From Candidatus Nanoarchaeia archaeon (GTDB lineage Archaea > Nanobdellota > Nanobdellia > Woesearchaeales > JACPBV01): DNA of 64,000 bases. The notes beneath the pieces are model-generated. The model was given only the letters and a program-made list of their open reading frames with translations, did no database searches and was not told where the DNA came from. Numbering within the stretch: position 1 is the first letter of the stretch; each line of letters starts with the position of its first letter. The translations under genes and the position numbers were made by a program. The DNA lies in NCBI GenBank assembly GCA_028279655.1, contig JANQNH010000001.1:134014-198013 (forward strand). Direction: 5' to 3'. Below are positions 36,500-45,719 of this stretch, in pieces.

Positions 36500-37867
36500 A
36501 TGTTAGTTCAATCTTTTTCAGGGATAAGGGGAGTGTATGGCAAGGACCTGACTGAGGATACTGCGAGAAGATACGCTTATGTTTTTAACGAGTTTCTTAA
36601 GAAAAGACTTGGGAAAGAGCCCATGGTTGTTGTAGGATACGATACTAGGGATAGTTCAGAAGCTCTGAAGGGAGCTATCTTTGATTCTTTGTTTAATATC
36701 ATCGATGTTGGTGTAATGCCTGTTGCTGCTGTTGAACTGGGGGTTAGGGAGTTTAAGGCTGATGGGGGTATTATGATCACTGCTTCACATAATGAGCCTG
36801 AGTTTAATGGAATCAAGTTTTTGGATAAGGATGGAGCTGTCCTTAGGCCTAAGGATAGTGCAAGGGTCATTGAAGGGTTTAAAAAGATAATTGAGTTGAG
36901 CGAAGAGGAGTTTTTGGATAAGCATTCATATAAGGAGGAATTAAAGGAAAAGGTTAAAAGATTAGAGAACAGGAGGGATGAATTGATTGAGAAATATAGT
37001 GATTTTCTAGAATCTGCTGGGGGTAGGTTCGAAAATAAGGTTAAGGTAATTCTTGATGTTAATGGTGGTGCTGGTATCGTTTTAAAGGATATTATAACCA
37101 AATTGGATGTTGCCAAAATCAAGGTTATTAATGATGATGCTGGTAGCTTCAAAAGAAGGATTGAGCCAAATGCAGAATCCTTAGCCTACCTCAAGGACCT
37201 AATAGATAATGAGGATGCTGAATTTGCAGCAGGTTTTGACTGTGATGCTGATAGGGCACAGATTTTGTTGAATGATGGTGGATTAGTAGATGGTAATTCT
37301 CTACTTGCTTTGGTGGCTGATGATATTTTGGTTAAGGAAAAGGGAACTGTAGTTACTAATGATGCTACTTCTAATGTTGTGAGAAAGGTAGTTGAGGGAC
37401 ATGGATGTTCTGTTAAGGAAGTAGAGGTCGGTGAGATCAATGTGGTTGATGAGATGTTGAGATTGGACAGCCCAATTGGAGGGGAAGGGAGCAGTGGTGG
37501 TGTAATCATCCCTCCATCCAGATGCAGGGATGGGATAATGACTGTGCTTTATGTGTTGAAAATGATCAATGAGAGGGGTAAATCTTTGAGAGAGCTGATC
37601 AGAGAGCTACCAGTGTACTGTAATGTCCAGAAAAAGACCAAACTAGAGAAGGATTTTGATAGAGGCAAGGTCAAGAAACATTACTCAAAATACTCCTTTC
37701 AGGAAACAGGGGGTTCAAAAGGCGGCTTAAAGATAATGATTGACAAGAACAGTTTTGTCTGGTTTAGGATGTCAAAGACAGAGCCAAACCTTTTGAGGAT
37801 TATCGTTGATTCTGATTCTGAAGCTACTTGTGGTGAACTGTTGGCAGAGGCTAGCTCTATACTCTAA
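36500..37867 (+). CDS. Phosphohexomutase (phosphoglucosamine/phosphomannomutase family)
   Basis: A 455-residue alpha-D-phosphohexomutase. The phosphoserine loop is TASHNEPEFNGIKF near residue 95, the metal loop GFDCDADRAQ near 240, the sugar loop GGEGSSGG near 330, and the phosphate loop RMSKTEPNLLRI near the end. This set moves phosphate between the 6 and 1 positions of hexoses; the substrate could be glucosamine, mannose or glucose. I start at the ATG at 36500, 24 bases after a TATA-like TTTTATAAAC; the frame is open upstream but unlike the family there. A second mutase lies at 49311. Confidence 0.92.
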   Translation: MLVQSFSGIRGVYGKDLTEDTARRYAYVFNEFLKKRLGKEPMVVVGYDTRDSSEALKGAIFDSLFNIIDVGVMPVAAVELGVREFKADGGIMITASHNEPEFNGIKFLDKDGAVLRPKDSARVIEGFKKIIELSEEEFLDKHSYKEELKEKVKRLENRRDELIEKYSDFLESAGGRFENKVKVILDVNGGAGIVLKDIITKLDVAKIKVINDDAGSFKRRIEPNAESLAYLKDLIDNEDAEFAAGFDCDADRAQILLNDGGLVDGNSLLALVADDILVKEKGTVVTNDATSNVVRKVVEGHGCSVKEVEVGEINVVDEMLRLDSPIGGEGSSGGVIIPPSRCRDGIMTVLYVLKMINERGKSLRELIRELPVYCNVQKKTKLEKDFDRGKVKKHYSKYSFQETGGSKGGLKIMIDKNSFVWFRMSKTEPNLLRIIVDSDSEATCGELLAEASSIL

Positions 37868-37919
37868 AAGAGCAACATTTATAAATAAATCTCCATCTAT
37901 GTCTGGTAAGGGTGGTCAT

Positions 37920-38060
37920 ATGGCCGAGGATTACGGTCTGTGCAGTCTCTGTAAGAAAGGGAGACTGATCAAAAAAGAGGAAAAAGAGGTAGGTGGAAGT
38001 GCCTACGTAATGCTCAAGTGTGATAAATGTAATCATCAGGTTGCAAGACAGGTTAAATAA
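37920..38060 (+). CDS. Small zinc-ribbon protein
   Basis: A 46-residue protein with two CxxC knuckles (CSLCKKG and CDKCNHQ) 26 residues apart, a zinc ribbon. Upstream ATG codons exist in frame, but the TATA-like TTTATAAATA at 37878-37887 puts the mRNA start near 37908, leaving a short leader with GGGTGGT ahead of the ATG at 37920. The role is unknown; it may bind nucleic acid or protein. It is followed by a second zinc ribbon gene one base after its stop. Confidence 0.7.
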   Translation: MAEDYGLCSLCKKGRLIKKEEKEVGGSAYVMLKCDKCNHQVARQVK

Positions 38061-38061
38061 G

Positions 38062-38193
38062 ATGGGAAACGAAGTATCGTTGCAAAGGGTTGAAGGGCAG
38101 GGAGCAAAGAAATGCCCTGAATGCGGCAGTGACAAGATTATCAGAGAGGATAATGAGGTTTACTGCGAGAAGTGCGGCTTTGTTATCGATTAG
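38062..38193 (+). CDS. Stand-alone TFIIB-type zinc ribbon
   Basis: A 43-residue protein: CPECGSDKIIREDNEVYC then EKCGFVID, the exact form of the TFIIB N-terminal zinc ribbon (CxxC, 15 residues, CxxC), but without the cyclin folds. In full TFIIB this ribbon contacts RNA polymerase. A free copy could compete for or modulate the polymerase, or bind something else. The gene starts one base after the previous zinc ribbon stop, so the two are an operon. Confidence 0.75.
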   Translation: MGNEVSLQRVEGQGAKKCPECGSDKIIREDNEVYCEKCGFVID

Positions 38194-38269
38194 CTGTTCT
38201 GGTTTTCTTTTTCATAGGTGATTCTGTATCGTTCGAAATGACGAAAGAAAGGTTATAGAAGAGATTTCT

Positions 38270-38929
38270 TTGATTAGAAGTATTATTAAATATATAGTTA
38301 TCGATAAGGATCCTCCTGATTCTAATGAAGGCGAACTTGAAGAAAAGATCAAGAGAAGCAAGGAGAAACCTAAAGCTAAGGGGTGTCTGGATGAGGTCCT
38401 GGTTGAGCTGGATAAAAACAAGGATAAGAAGAAGTTCTCTATTGATGTTAAGAAAGAGAGGAAGGAGATTGATGAGGCTCTGTCTTTCGTGGTTAAGTAC
38501 AGCGAGAATGAGAGGGAGCAAAGACTGACTGTTGAGAAAGAGGGATACTCTTTTGATATTGTTAAGGAGAAGGAGGTTATAGATGATAAGCCCTACGAAT
38601 TTACCATAGTCTATGAAAATAATCCTGGTGGAGAGAGTTTGAAGGTTAGCTACAAGCTTAGGGACTATCCTTCTGAGAGAGAGGATGCTCTGCAGGATTT
38701 TAGCGGGATACTTGATAAGACGCTTCATATCATGCCTAAATCTATAATGGGAGGCGTTTTGGGATATACCTACCTTGGGGAGAACTTTATGGCAAGACGG
38801 GATGATCTTGTAGGGGATATGGCAAAGATGGTGGATGTTCACGAAGCTATCCACACTAATAACGAATATGAGACCAGGATATTAACCAGCTGGATATTGA
38901 GCAGGGAGAGAGTCAGGTATAAGAGATAG
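38270..38929 (+). CDS. HExxH protein, possible zinc peptidase, start unclear
   Basis: A 219-residue protein with a C-terminal VDVHEAIHTNNEYETRILTSWIL: HExxH followed by Glu residues that could be the third zinc ligand, as in gluzincin peptidases. The N-terminal half is charged and helical; the middle (75-130) is beta-rich. The frame is open from 38222 but contains no ATG; TTG at 38270 is the only plausible start and its ribosome-binding site is weak. The 5' end may be damaged. It follows the zinc ribbon pair on the same strand. Confidence 0.6.
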   Translation: MIRSIIKYIVIDKDPPDSNEGELEEKIKRSKEKPKAKGCLDEVLVELDKNKDKKKFSIDVKKERKEIDEALSFVVKYSENEREQRLTVEKEGYSFDIVKEKEVIDDKPYEFTIVYENNPGGESLKVSYKLRDYPSEREDALQDFSGILDKTLHIMPKSIMGGVLGYTYLGENFMARRDDLVGDMAKMVDVHEAIHTNNEYETRILTSWILSRERVRYKR

Positions 38930-38994
38930 ACTGAGGTTTTTCACTACTAATAAATGAAAAGATTTTTAAATAGTAATTGAGTTCTACTTTTAAA

Positions 38995-40422
38995 ATGATG
39001 TCTCTGATTAGGAAGCCGAAATTTTCACCCTTATCCTTAGTACATCTATCTTTTCCAATCACATTTAATATTGGGAGTGGTGAAAAACAGACAGGCAGCC
39101 AAATTCCCAGAGCTTTAAGAAAGCTTTTTTCCCAATATAGCGGCCATATTCCAATTAAGGATGGATATGTAGATTTACCTGATAGTAGGATTAGTCCTGA
39201 CTTGGACATTACAAACGTTCATACTGGCCTTAATATTGTTGCTGCAATATTAGGAAACATACGAACTCCAGAAGAGTACTTTGCCCATTCTAAACATATA
39301 GATGTTGGAGGGAAGCACCCCCACTATGAAAGTATGGAGGTTAGCAAGCACCAAAAGGATGCAGTAGTCCCACGTTTATTGTTAGAGGATTATGCTATCC
39401 TTGAGACTATTCTTGAAGGGAAAGACCTATCTTTAAGTAGGGCTTATGTTTGCGATGGGATAAATAGAAGCATAAGGAGGGGACTTGTTGAGCTAGCTGA
39501 GGATTTATTCAAATTATCCTATAGTGTAGCTACAACAGACCGTCAAATCTTCTATGTAGAAGGAAAACATTGGGATACCAGTTATGATGGATGGAAAGAA
39601 CTTGCCAAGGATTTTGAGGATTCTTATTCTTCAATAAGCAGGAGGTTGCGACTTTTAGCTTATAGGTCATGTAAATTTAAACTTGAGGAGAATCAAATCA
39701 CAGCAGAGGTTCCAAGGGTGGAATTAACAGATCTGGTAAAGAAGCCCAAAATCAAACCAGAAGAACCTGTTATCATTGATGAATCCCAAAACACTTACCG
39801 TATGCTTGCCGAATCCTTTAAGGCTCTTAGTCCTGTTGATCCAACGCCTGTCTTGTATTCATCTACTGTGCAAGATACAGAAGCTACGGATTTTACTGTT
39901 TCTGATCTTTCTGATTATAGGCCGCTTGAAGGATACCAAACTGCACTAATTCTTGCTACGATGAGTTCAAAAATACTTAATAGATTTGGGAAAAAGTTAC
40001 ACTATGACCCGAACAAATCAGATCCACAGATACTAAAGAGAGCACCGTTCTTTATCTCTACTGTTGTAAATGGCGAAAGGTTATATAATCCAGCTGTTTT
40101 GCAGCTAATTAAGAACAGGGTGCTTACAGAAGAGAATGTTTCTGATCCTAAGATGGTTGCTAAAATATTTGATGGCCTTGTTGCACAAGCTTTTGAAGCT
40201 GGTTATCCTCCTGAATGGAGAGAAATTAGCGGGGGCATTAAAATGAGAGTCTCTGAGATGAGGGAAAGATGTAGTGCAAGGCAGTTTCCTAAGGGCTATT
40301 TTCCATTTTTGGGGCCTGTGAACTATACAGTGGCTGATGGCAAGAGGAGTGCTTACCTTCTAGGAATAAGTCAAGCAGAAACTGCTGTCTTTAAAGCTAT
40401 GTTGGATCCGAGGAATAGTTAA
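38995..40422 (+). CDS. Unrecognised 475-residue protein
   Basis: I do not recognise it. It is soluble, predicted helix-rich, with distinctive segments KHIDVGGKHPHYESM near residue 113 and DGINRSIRRGLVELAEDLF near 158, and a proline-rich bend near residue 250. No known catalytic motif stands out, although the His cluster of the first segment could bind metal. I start at ATG 38995, about 28 bases after a TATA-like TTTTTAAATAG, rather than at the TTG six codons earlier. Likely a lineage-specific gene. Confidence 0.65.
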   Translation: MMSLIRKPKFSPLSLVHLSFPITFNIGSGEKQTGSQIPRALRKLFSQYSGHIPIKDGYVDLPDSRISPDLDITNVHTGLNIVAAILGNIRTPEEYFAHSKHIDVGGKHPHYESMEVSKHQKDAVVPRLLLEDYAILETILEGKDLSLSRAYVCDGINRSIRRGLVELAEDLFKLSYSVATTDRQIFYVEGKHWDTSYDGWKELAKDFEDSYSSISRRLRLLAYRSCKFKLEENQITAEVPRVELTDLVKKPKIKPEEPVIIDESQNTYRMLAESFKALSPVDPTPVLYSSTVQDTEATDFTVSDLSDYRPLEGYQTALILATMSSKILNRFGKKLHYDPNKSDPQILKRAPFFISTVVNGERLYNPAVLQLIKNRVLTEENVSDPKMVAKIFDGLVAQAFEAGYPPEWREISGGIKMRVSEMRERCSARQFPKGYFPFLGPVNYTVADGKRSAYLLGISQAETAVFKAMLDPRNS

Positions 40423-40471
40423 GGGTAGTTTTGATTAGGTTTTTAAACACCAATACATTTTACATCATACT

Positions 40472-41755
40472 ATGACCAAAGTCTACTTCCAGACACATGG
40501 ATGCAGCACAAACCTTAGCGAGTCAGAGGTAATGAAGGGGCTATTGGAAAGAGCTAAGTTTGAGCTAGTTGATGATGCTGAATCTGCTGATATCTTGCTG
40601 ATCAATATCTGTACTGTAAAAGGAGAGGAGACAGCTCTTCGTTATATCAGGAAATTATCCGAGGGATATCCTGGTAAGAAACTTATTGTGGCTGGATGTA
40701 TAACCAAGGTTATCTTAAAGGAGGCACGCGGCATTAGGGAAGATGTTAGTTTTATCAGTACACATAATATAAAGTCCATTGTTGAGGTTGTTGAAGAGGT
40801 TGTCAATGATAATCCTATTGAGGCAACCGGCAGTGATGAGTACAAGAAGATAAACCTTCCTAAGGTAAGGAAGAATCCTGTTATTGGGGTAGTACCTATA
40901 CTTAACGGATGTGCTAATTATTGTGCTTATTGCTCTGTTAGGTATGTAAAGGGGAAATTATTCTCTTATGATATGAAGGATATTGAGTTTGAGGCTATGA
41001 AATGCCTTAATAACGGATGTAAGGAATTGTGGATCACCTCGCAGGATAATGCTGCTTATATGCTGGAGAAGGAGAAGGTTAGCAGGTTGCCTAGTTTGCT
41101 TAATAATATTGCATCTATGGAAGGAAGGTACTTTGTCAGAGTTGGAATGATGAATCCAACGCATTTATTGGATATCCTTGATGATATGATCTCTGTGTAT
41201 AAGAATAAGAACTTGTTTAAGTTTCTTCATGTGCCTGTCCAGTCTGGGAATGATGAGATCCTTGGGCTTATGAAGCGAAGGTATGTTGTTTCTGATTTTA
41301 AGAATATTGTAGATAGGTTTAGGAAGGCTATTCCTGATATAACCATAAGTACTGATATCATCTGCGGGTTTCCTACTGAGTCAGAGGAGCAGTTCAGGGA
41401 CTCTTTGGAGCTGGTAAAGGAGATAGAGCCAGAGGTCCTTAATATATCCAGGTTCCAGGCAAGACATGGGACAGAAGCTGCAAGGATGGAAGGGCAGGTC
41501 TCAGGAGGGATTACTAAAGAAAGGAGCAGGTTGCTGACAGACATATTCACTAATATCTCCAGGATTAACAATGAGAAATGGCTTAACTGGGAAGGGGAGA
41601 TCCTGATCGATGAGATAGGTAAGGATGACAGTTTTGTTGGAAGGAATTATGCCTATAAGCCGGTTATAGTAAGAGGGGATGTAAAGTTAGGGGATTTTGT
41701 GAAGGTAAGGATAGAGAAGGTTACTCCTTATGACCTCAGGGGAGGGATTGTCTGA
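40472..41755 (+). CDS. mtaB: tRNA t6A37 methylthiotransferase (MtaB/CDKAL1 type)
   Basis: A 427-residue radical-SAM enzyme that thiolates t6A at position 37 of tRNAs. The N-terminal MTTase domain has three cluster Cys (HGCSTN, NICTVK, AGCIT). The radical-SAM core has CANYCAYCSVRYVKG (CxxxCxxC) near residue 152. A TRAM domain lies at about 365-425. Bud32, encoded in this window, helps make the t6A substrate. A box with TTTTTAAAC lies about 30 bases upstream. The stop is one base before the next gene. Confidence 0.92.
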   Translation: MTKVYFQTHGCSTNLSESEVMKGLLERAKFELVDDAESADILLINICTVKGEETALRYIRKLSEGYPGKKLIVAGCITKVILKEARGIREDVSFISTHNIKSIVEVVEEVVNDNPIEATGSDEYKKINLPKVRKNPVIGVVPILNGCANYCAYCSVRYVKGKLFSYDMKDIEFEAMKCLNNGCKELWITSQDNAAYMLEKEKVSRLPSLLNNIASMEGRYFVRVGMMNPTHLLDILDDMISVYKNKNLFKFLHVPVQSGNDEILGLMKRRYVVSDFKNIVDRFRKAIPDITISTDIICGFPTESEEQFRDSLELVKEIEPEVLNISRFQARHGTEAARMEGQVSGGITKERSRLLTDIFTNISRINNEKWLNWEGEILIDEIGKDDSFVGRNYAYKPVIVRGDVKLGDFVKVRIEKVTPYDLRGGIV

Positions 41756-41756
41756 A

Positions 41757-42371
41757 ATGGAACAGGTATTAGCTTACATGAATAGGATCTCTGCGTTAGG
41801 TGATCATTATCATAGAAGTGGGAATCTACTTCGTTATAGGAAGGATATACTTGATCATTACCTGAAAACAGCAGATATCTTTTTGACTATGGCAGATGGA
41901 TACAGAAGAACCCCGTCTAGCGGAATGGTCTTTGCATTTTCTGCACAGGGATATGGCTTGTTCAGTGCACTTAGCAGCCTATCTGAGCGCAAAGGCGGTC
42001 TCTCAGAGGATCTTGATGCAAGGATATCCTTGGGTTTGAATGAGTCACTACAGTGCATAGAGCAGGCTTGTGAGTTTCTATCAAAGTCTGTTAGAGATAT
42101 CGACATGAATAACCCATCTGGGCATCCTACGTTGCTTAGGTTTCGGGACCAGTTTTTGGTTTTTGCTCCAATCCTTAAGGAGGTTCAACCCTATGTTGAA
42201 TTGATAGAATCCTGCTATCATCGCTTGATGGCAGATATGATCGTGAGAGGGGCACAGTCTTCCTCTCTCAATCCACGTGCTGCACGCCATTATGATAATA
42301 TGCTCATTGGTTATTTTCTTGAGTTGTGCAGCTTTAGGGAAGTTGATCCAATGGATCCTTTGGCTAATTAG
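41757..42371 (+). CDS. Unrecognised helical protein after mtaB
   Basis: A 204-residue soluble, nearly all-helical protein. It resembles a helical-bundle repeat protein (segments such as DHYLKTADIFLTMADGYRR), but I cannot place it. GGGAGGGATTG precedes the ATG at 41757, which lies one base after the mtaB stop; the frame is open nine codons into mtaB, and that extension is rejected. Co-transcription with mtaB is likely; a tRNA-linked role is only a guess. Confidence 0.6.
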   Translation: MEQVLAYMNRISALGDHYHRSGNLLRYRKDILDHYLKTADIFLTMADGYRRTPSSGMVFAFSAQGYGLFSALSSLSERKGGLSEDLDARISLGLNESLQCIEQACEFLSKSVRDIDMNNPSGHPTLLRFRDQFLVFAPILKEVQPYVELIESCYHRLMADMIVRGAQSSSLNPRAARHYDNMLIGYFLELCSFREVDPMDPLAN

Positions 42372-42399
42372 AATTCTGAAAAAAAATAAAAAGAAGGAA

Positions 42400-43428
42400 T
42401 TATTCAGTACACTCCTTGCAAAAGTCAATGCCCAGGCTTTCGTTGGTCTTCTTTATGGATGCTTCTGCGTCTTCAAAGCCCATAGCTGCCCTAATGGCAT
42501 CTATATTTTCACATACAACATCTGATTCCTGGTGTATTGCCTGAACGTATAACAGCTTGTTTCCTGTTACACCAACTGCTTCCTTCCACACTACAATCTC
42601 CGGCATATCTGACCTGTTCCTTCCAAGGTCTTTTGCGAATTCCATGATCTCTGCTGTTGATCTTACCTTGGATGCATTATCTACAACCCTCACTCTGGAG
42701 GTGTTCTCAAATAATTTAAGTACTTCATCTACATCAGGGGTCTCTTTGCAGTCTACTGTTACAGTGTGCATGTGCATCAATGTGCTTGAAACAGACAATG
42801 CTGTTGTGAATATTGGCATATCCTTAAGGACTGTCTTTACATCAGGGCCGTGGTGGGATGGAAGCTCCAGTACAGGCACTATGGCGTTAATCGGACCGTG
42901 CCTTATGTCCCATGGGTCTGCCCCTCTTCGTATCATTGTTGCGTGTACTGCTTCAATACCATATTTTGACTTTATTGCATTAAGGGTTCTGCAAAGCCCG
43001 GTTGTGTTGCAGCTAACTACCCTTATATGATCCTTTCCTACACATTCCTTGTAGTTGCATTGTGCTGTGAAGCTTACATCTCCAACTCCTGCTTTCTCTC
43101 CACCCTGATATATTGCTTTCTTTTTCTTAGGGATGTAATATTTTTCTTTGTTTTCTGCTCCTTTTGGCTTTGGAGAGCAGTCTACGATGATATCTGATTT
43201 TTGGAGTAAGTCATCAAACTCCCCTTCCATCTTTAAACCATTAAGCTCGTCTGCTTCAGGCCATCTGTACATGGGGATATTCTTCGCCTGTGCAGATATC
43301 ATCCTGTAATTATAGCTTCTTGCAGTAACCCCTATAAGCTCCATGTCCTCCTGTAAGAGTACAGCATCTGCTACTCTCTTACCAATTGTCCCATAACCTA
43401 CAATTCCTACCTTTATCTTGTCAGTCAT
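42400..43428 (-). CDS. gap: Glyceraldehyde-3-phosphate dehydrogenase, archaeal type
   Basis: The archaeal class of phosphorylating GAPDH. The nucleotide loop is GYGTIGKRVADAV at the N-terminus; the catalytic Cys lies in VSCNTTGLCR near residue 140; HHGPDVKTVL follows near 193. At 342 residues it is full length. It is the last gene of a pfk-fba-gap operon, and its AAGGTGAG site lies 5 bases before the ATG. It works next to aldolase in glycolysis or gluconeogenesis. Confidence 0.94.
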   Translation of the reverse strand: MTDKIKVGIVGYGTIGKRVADAVLLQEDMELIGVTARSYNYRMISAQAKNIPMYRWPEADELNGLKMEGEFDDLLQKSDIIVDCSPKPKGAENKEKYYIPKKKKAIYQGGEKAGVGDVSFTAQCNYKECVGKDHIRVVSCNTTGLCRTLNAIKSKYGIEAVHATMIRRGADPWDIRHGPINAIVPVLELPSHHGPDVKTVLKDMPIFTTALSVSSTLMHMHTVTVDCKETPDVDEVLKLFENTSRVRVVDNASKVRSTAEIMEFAKDLGRNRSDMPEIVVWKEAVGVTGNKLLYVQAIHQESDVVCENIDAIRAAMGFEDAEASIKKTNESLGIDFCKECTE

Positions 43429-43446
43429 TTTCTCACCTTCTGATTT

Positions 43447-44571
43447 TTATTTCAGTTTTTCCCTTACAATAGAAGCACTACCTTCACCATTAAATGCCTT
43501 TATGTGATCAGAAGCTGCTTGATAAGCCTTCTCCTCTATCTCTTTTTCGCATTCTTCTGACATGGAGTATATCCTATCAAAGAATATCTTGGTAGCATAT
43601 TTGACATTCTTCCCGAATATCTCCTCTGGCTTTTTTCCTTCGATTGGCTTATTTTCCATGACCCAATCATAGGCTTCCTGCCAGAGATCAGGATGATGCT
43701 TTTTTAGGGCATCATAGACAATGTTCTGGAATAATGTTGCAACATTCCCTTTCAGGATATCTCCATGCGGGAATTTGTCCTTGATTATCTCAAGAGGGGT
43801 CCCTGTAATACCGTGCTGAGCGATCCTTACTCCAAATCCATTCTCTCTAAGGGCCTGAGCGACAGCTTTTGTCTGTTCTATGTCAATGCTTGTCTGAAGG
43901 ACAGGATTTCCGTTTTCATCAAAGATATTTCCATGGGTAGATCCATTTGCTATAGCTATCAGGTTAGGGGAGATGCCTGCTTCTTTTAGTGTCTTGATGT
44001 AGGTAACTGCTTCTTCTGGCTTAGTAAGTATCATTCCACCAGTATCTTTTCTTCCTATCTCTCCAACTTCAACCTCTAATCCAAACTCCTTTCCCTGTAG
44101 TTTTTCCTTGATGAAGTTTGCGATCTCAATTGTAGCTTTTAGATTAGGGGCCAGTTCTTCCTCTACTGTTTTTCCATCAAAATCAAACAAGTAGGATGCG
44201 TCTATGGCAAAGCTTGTATAGCCTGACTCTATCTGTTGGGATATAAGTTCTTTTATCTCTGTGAGTTCCTCTGGTGTTCCTTCCTTGATCTGGATATGGT
44301 CTGCATGCAACACCCATACATCATGTCCAACTTCTTCATTGGCTTTCAAGAGGTTCTGAGAGAAGGTAGATGGAGTCAACCCAGTATAACCAACCTTGTG
44401 GTTGCATTCTGATCTTGCCAGTTCCATTATCAATGCTGCATCCAGGTCTTTTGCTGCCCTGAATACCCCTTTAGCAACTCCGATTGTTATTCTTGGATTA
44501 CATGCAAGAATTATCTTCTTCTCATCTTTTAAGGCTTCATAAACCTTGCTTCCTTGTAACGGTTCAACCAT
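43447..44571 (-). CDS. fba: Class II fructose-bisphosphate aldolase-like protein
   Basis: A 374-residue class II aldolase homologue. Zinc and substrate residues are seen at LHADHIQI, EVEVGEIG, IANGSTHGN and RIAQHGITG. Archaeal aldolases are usually class I or the bifunctional FBP type, so this is bacterial in kind. The start is the ATG at 44571, with AGGTGAT exactly 4 bases upstream; the GTG three codons earlier is in that site. Position between pfk and gap supports FBP as the substrate, although related enzymes cleave tagatose bisphosphate. Confidence 0.86.
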   Translation of the reverse strand: MVEPLQGSKVYEALKDEKKIILACNPRITIGVAKGVFRAAKDLDAALIMELARSECNHKVGYTGLTPSTFSQNLLKANEEVGHDVWVLHADHIQIKEGTPEELTEIKELISQQIESGYTSFAIDASYLFDFDGKTVEEELAPNLKATIEIANFIKEKLQGKEFGLEVEVGEIGRKDTGGMILTKPEEAVTYIKTLKEAGISPNLIAIANGSTHGNIFDENGNPVLQTSIDIEQTKAVAQALRENGFGVRIAQHGITGTPLEIIKDKFPHGDILKGNVATLFQNIVYDALKKHHPDLWQEAYDWVMENKPIEGKKPEEIFGKNVKYATKIFFDRIYSMSEECEKEIEEKAYQAASDHIKAFNGEGSASIVREKLK

Positions 44572-44585
44572 ATTTATCACCTTTT

Positions 44586-45638
44586 TTATTCAAAAAATAG
44601 TTTAGCTTCTTCGTATCTTTGTTTAGGGACTGTCTTGAGTGTGCCGACAGCTTTTTCCAGAGGGACTGCAACAATATCAGTTCCTTTAAGTGCTACCATC
44701 TTTCCAAATTCACCTTTATCAATCATATCCGCTGCTTTTATACCCAGCCTTGTTCCCAGGACCCTATCGAATACTGTTGGGTTTCCTGCTCTTTGCAGAT
44801 GACCCAGAACAACGTGCCTGCATTCTATGCCTGTTTTTTTCTCTATCTCTTTAGCAAGCCTTTGGGCTATCCCCCCTAACCTGACATGGCCGAAGGCATC
44901 TTTTTCCTGCACCTGAAGTTCCATCTGTCCTTTTTTTGGCATGGCCCCCTCTGATGCTGCAATTATTGAATAATTCTTTCCTTTTTTCTTTCTGTTTTTA
45001 AGTATCTTGCAGATTTCATCAATGTCAAACTCTTCTTCTGGGAGTAATATAACAGATGCTCCACCTGCTATCCCAGCTTCCAATGTCATCCATCCTGCAT
45101 GCCGGCCCATAACCTCAACCACTATGGTCCTGTGATGGGATTTTGCAGTGGTGTGAAGATTTTCTATTGCCTCTGTTGCCCTGGTGATTGCAGTATTGAA
45201 TCCAAAGGTATAATCAGTTTCGCTAAGATCATTATCGATAGTTTTTGGAACTCCCACTGCATTTACACCGTCCTTTACAAGCTTGTTGGCTACTCCAAGG
45301 GTGTCTTCTCCTCCGATTGCGATCAGGAAATCACAGTCCAGACTCTTAAGGGTTTCCTTTACCTTCTTTGGTCCGTCTTCTATCTTATACGGGTTGGTTC
45401 TTGAAGTATGCAGTATAGTTCCACCTAACATATGGATATCTGATACCTGGTCAAGGTCTAGTACTCCACAATGTTTAGAATCAAGCAACCCTCTCCAACC
45501 GTCCATAATACCCAGGACATCATAGCCTAGTTTTTTAGCTTTAAAAACAATGCCTCTTATTACAGCGTTAAGACCAGGGGCATCTCCTCCTCCTGTCAGA
45601 ACAGCTATCTGTTTCTTCTTTTCACCGGTAATGCTCAT
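44586..45638 (-). CDS. 6-phosphofructokinase, probably PPi-dependent
   Basis: A 350-residue PfkA-family enzyme. The nucleotide loop is TGGGDAPGLNA. The two residues that separate donors read Asp in GGEDTLG (ATP enzymes have GGDGS) and Lys in VPKTIDND (ATP enzymes have GTIDND); both favour pyrophosphate. The catalytic region TIDNDLSETDYTFGF and VEVMGRHAGWM are intact. It fits the mixed-substrate group of actinobacterial enzymes. A PPi enzyme is reversible, so the operon could run both ways. GGGTGGT precedes the ATG; a TATA-like CATTTAAATATAAG lies upstream. Confidence 0.9.
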   Translation of the reverse strand: MSITGEKKKQIAVLTGGGDAPGLNAVIRGIVFKAKKLGYDVLGIMDGWRGLLDSKHCGVLDLDQVSDIHMLGGTILHTSRTNPYKIEDGPKKVKETLKSLDCDFLIAIGGEDTLGVANKLVKDGVNAVGVPKTIDNDLSETDYTFGFNTAITRATEAIENLHTTAKSHHRTIVVEVMGRHAGWMTLEAGIAGGASVILLPEEEFDIDEICKILKNRKKKGKNYSIIAASEGAMPKKGQMELQVQEKDAFGHVRLGGIAQRLAKEIEKKTGIECRHVVLGHLQRAGNPTVFDRVLGTRLGIKAADMIDKGEFGKMVALKGTDIVAVPLEKAVGTLKTVPKQRYEEAKLFFE

Positions 45639-45719
45639 ATTACCACCCTAATTTTGGTTTAGAAAGGTACTTATATTTAAATGTTTCGATTATCATATAG
45701 TATCATACGAAAAACGAAA

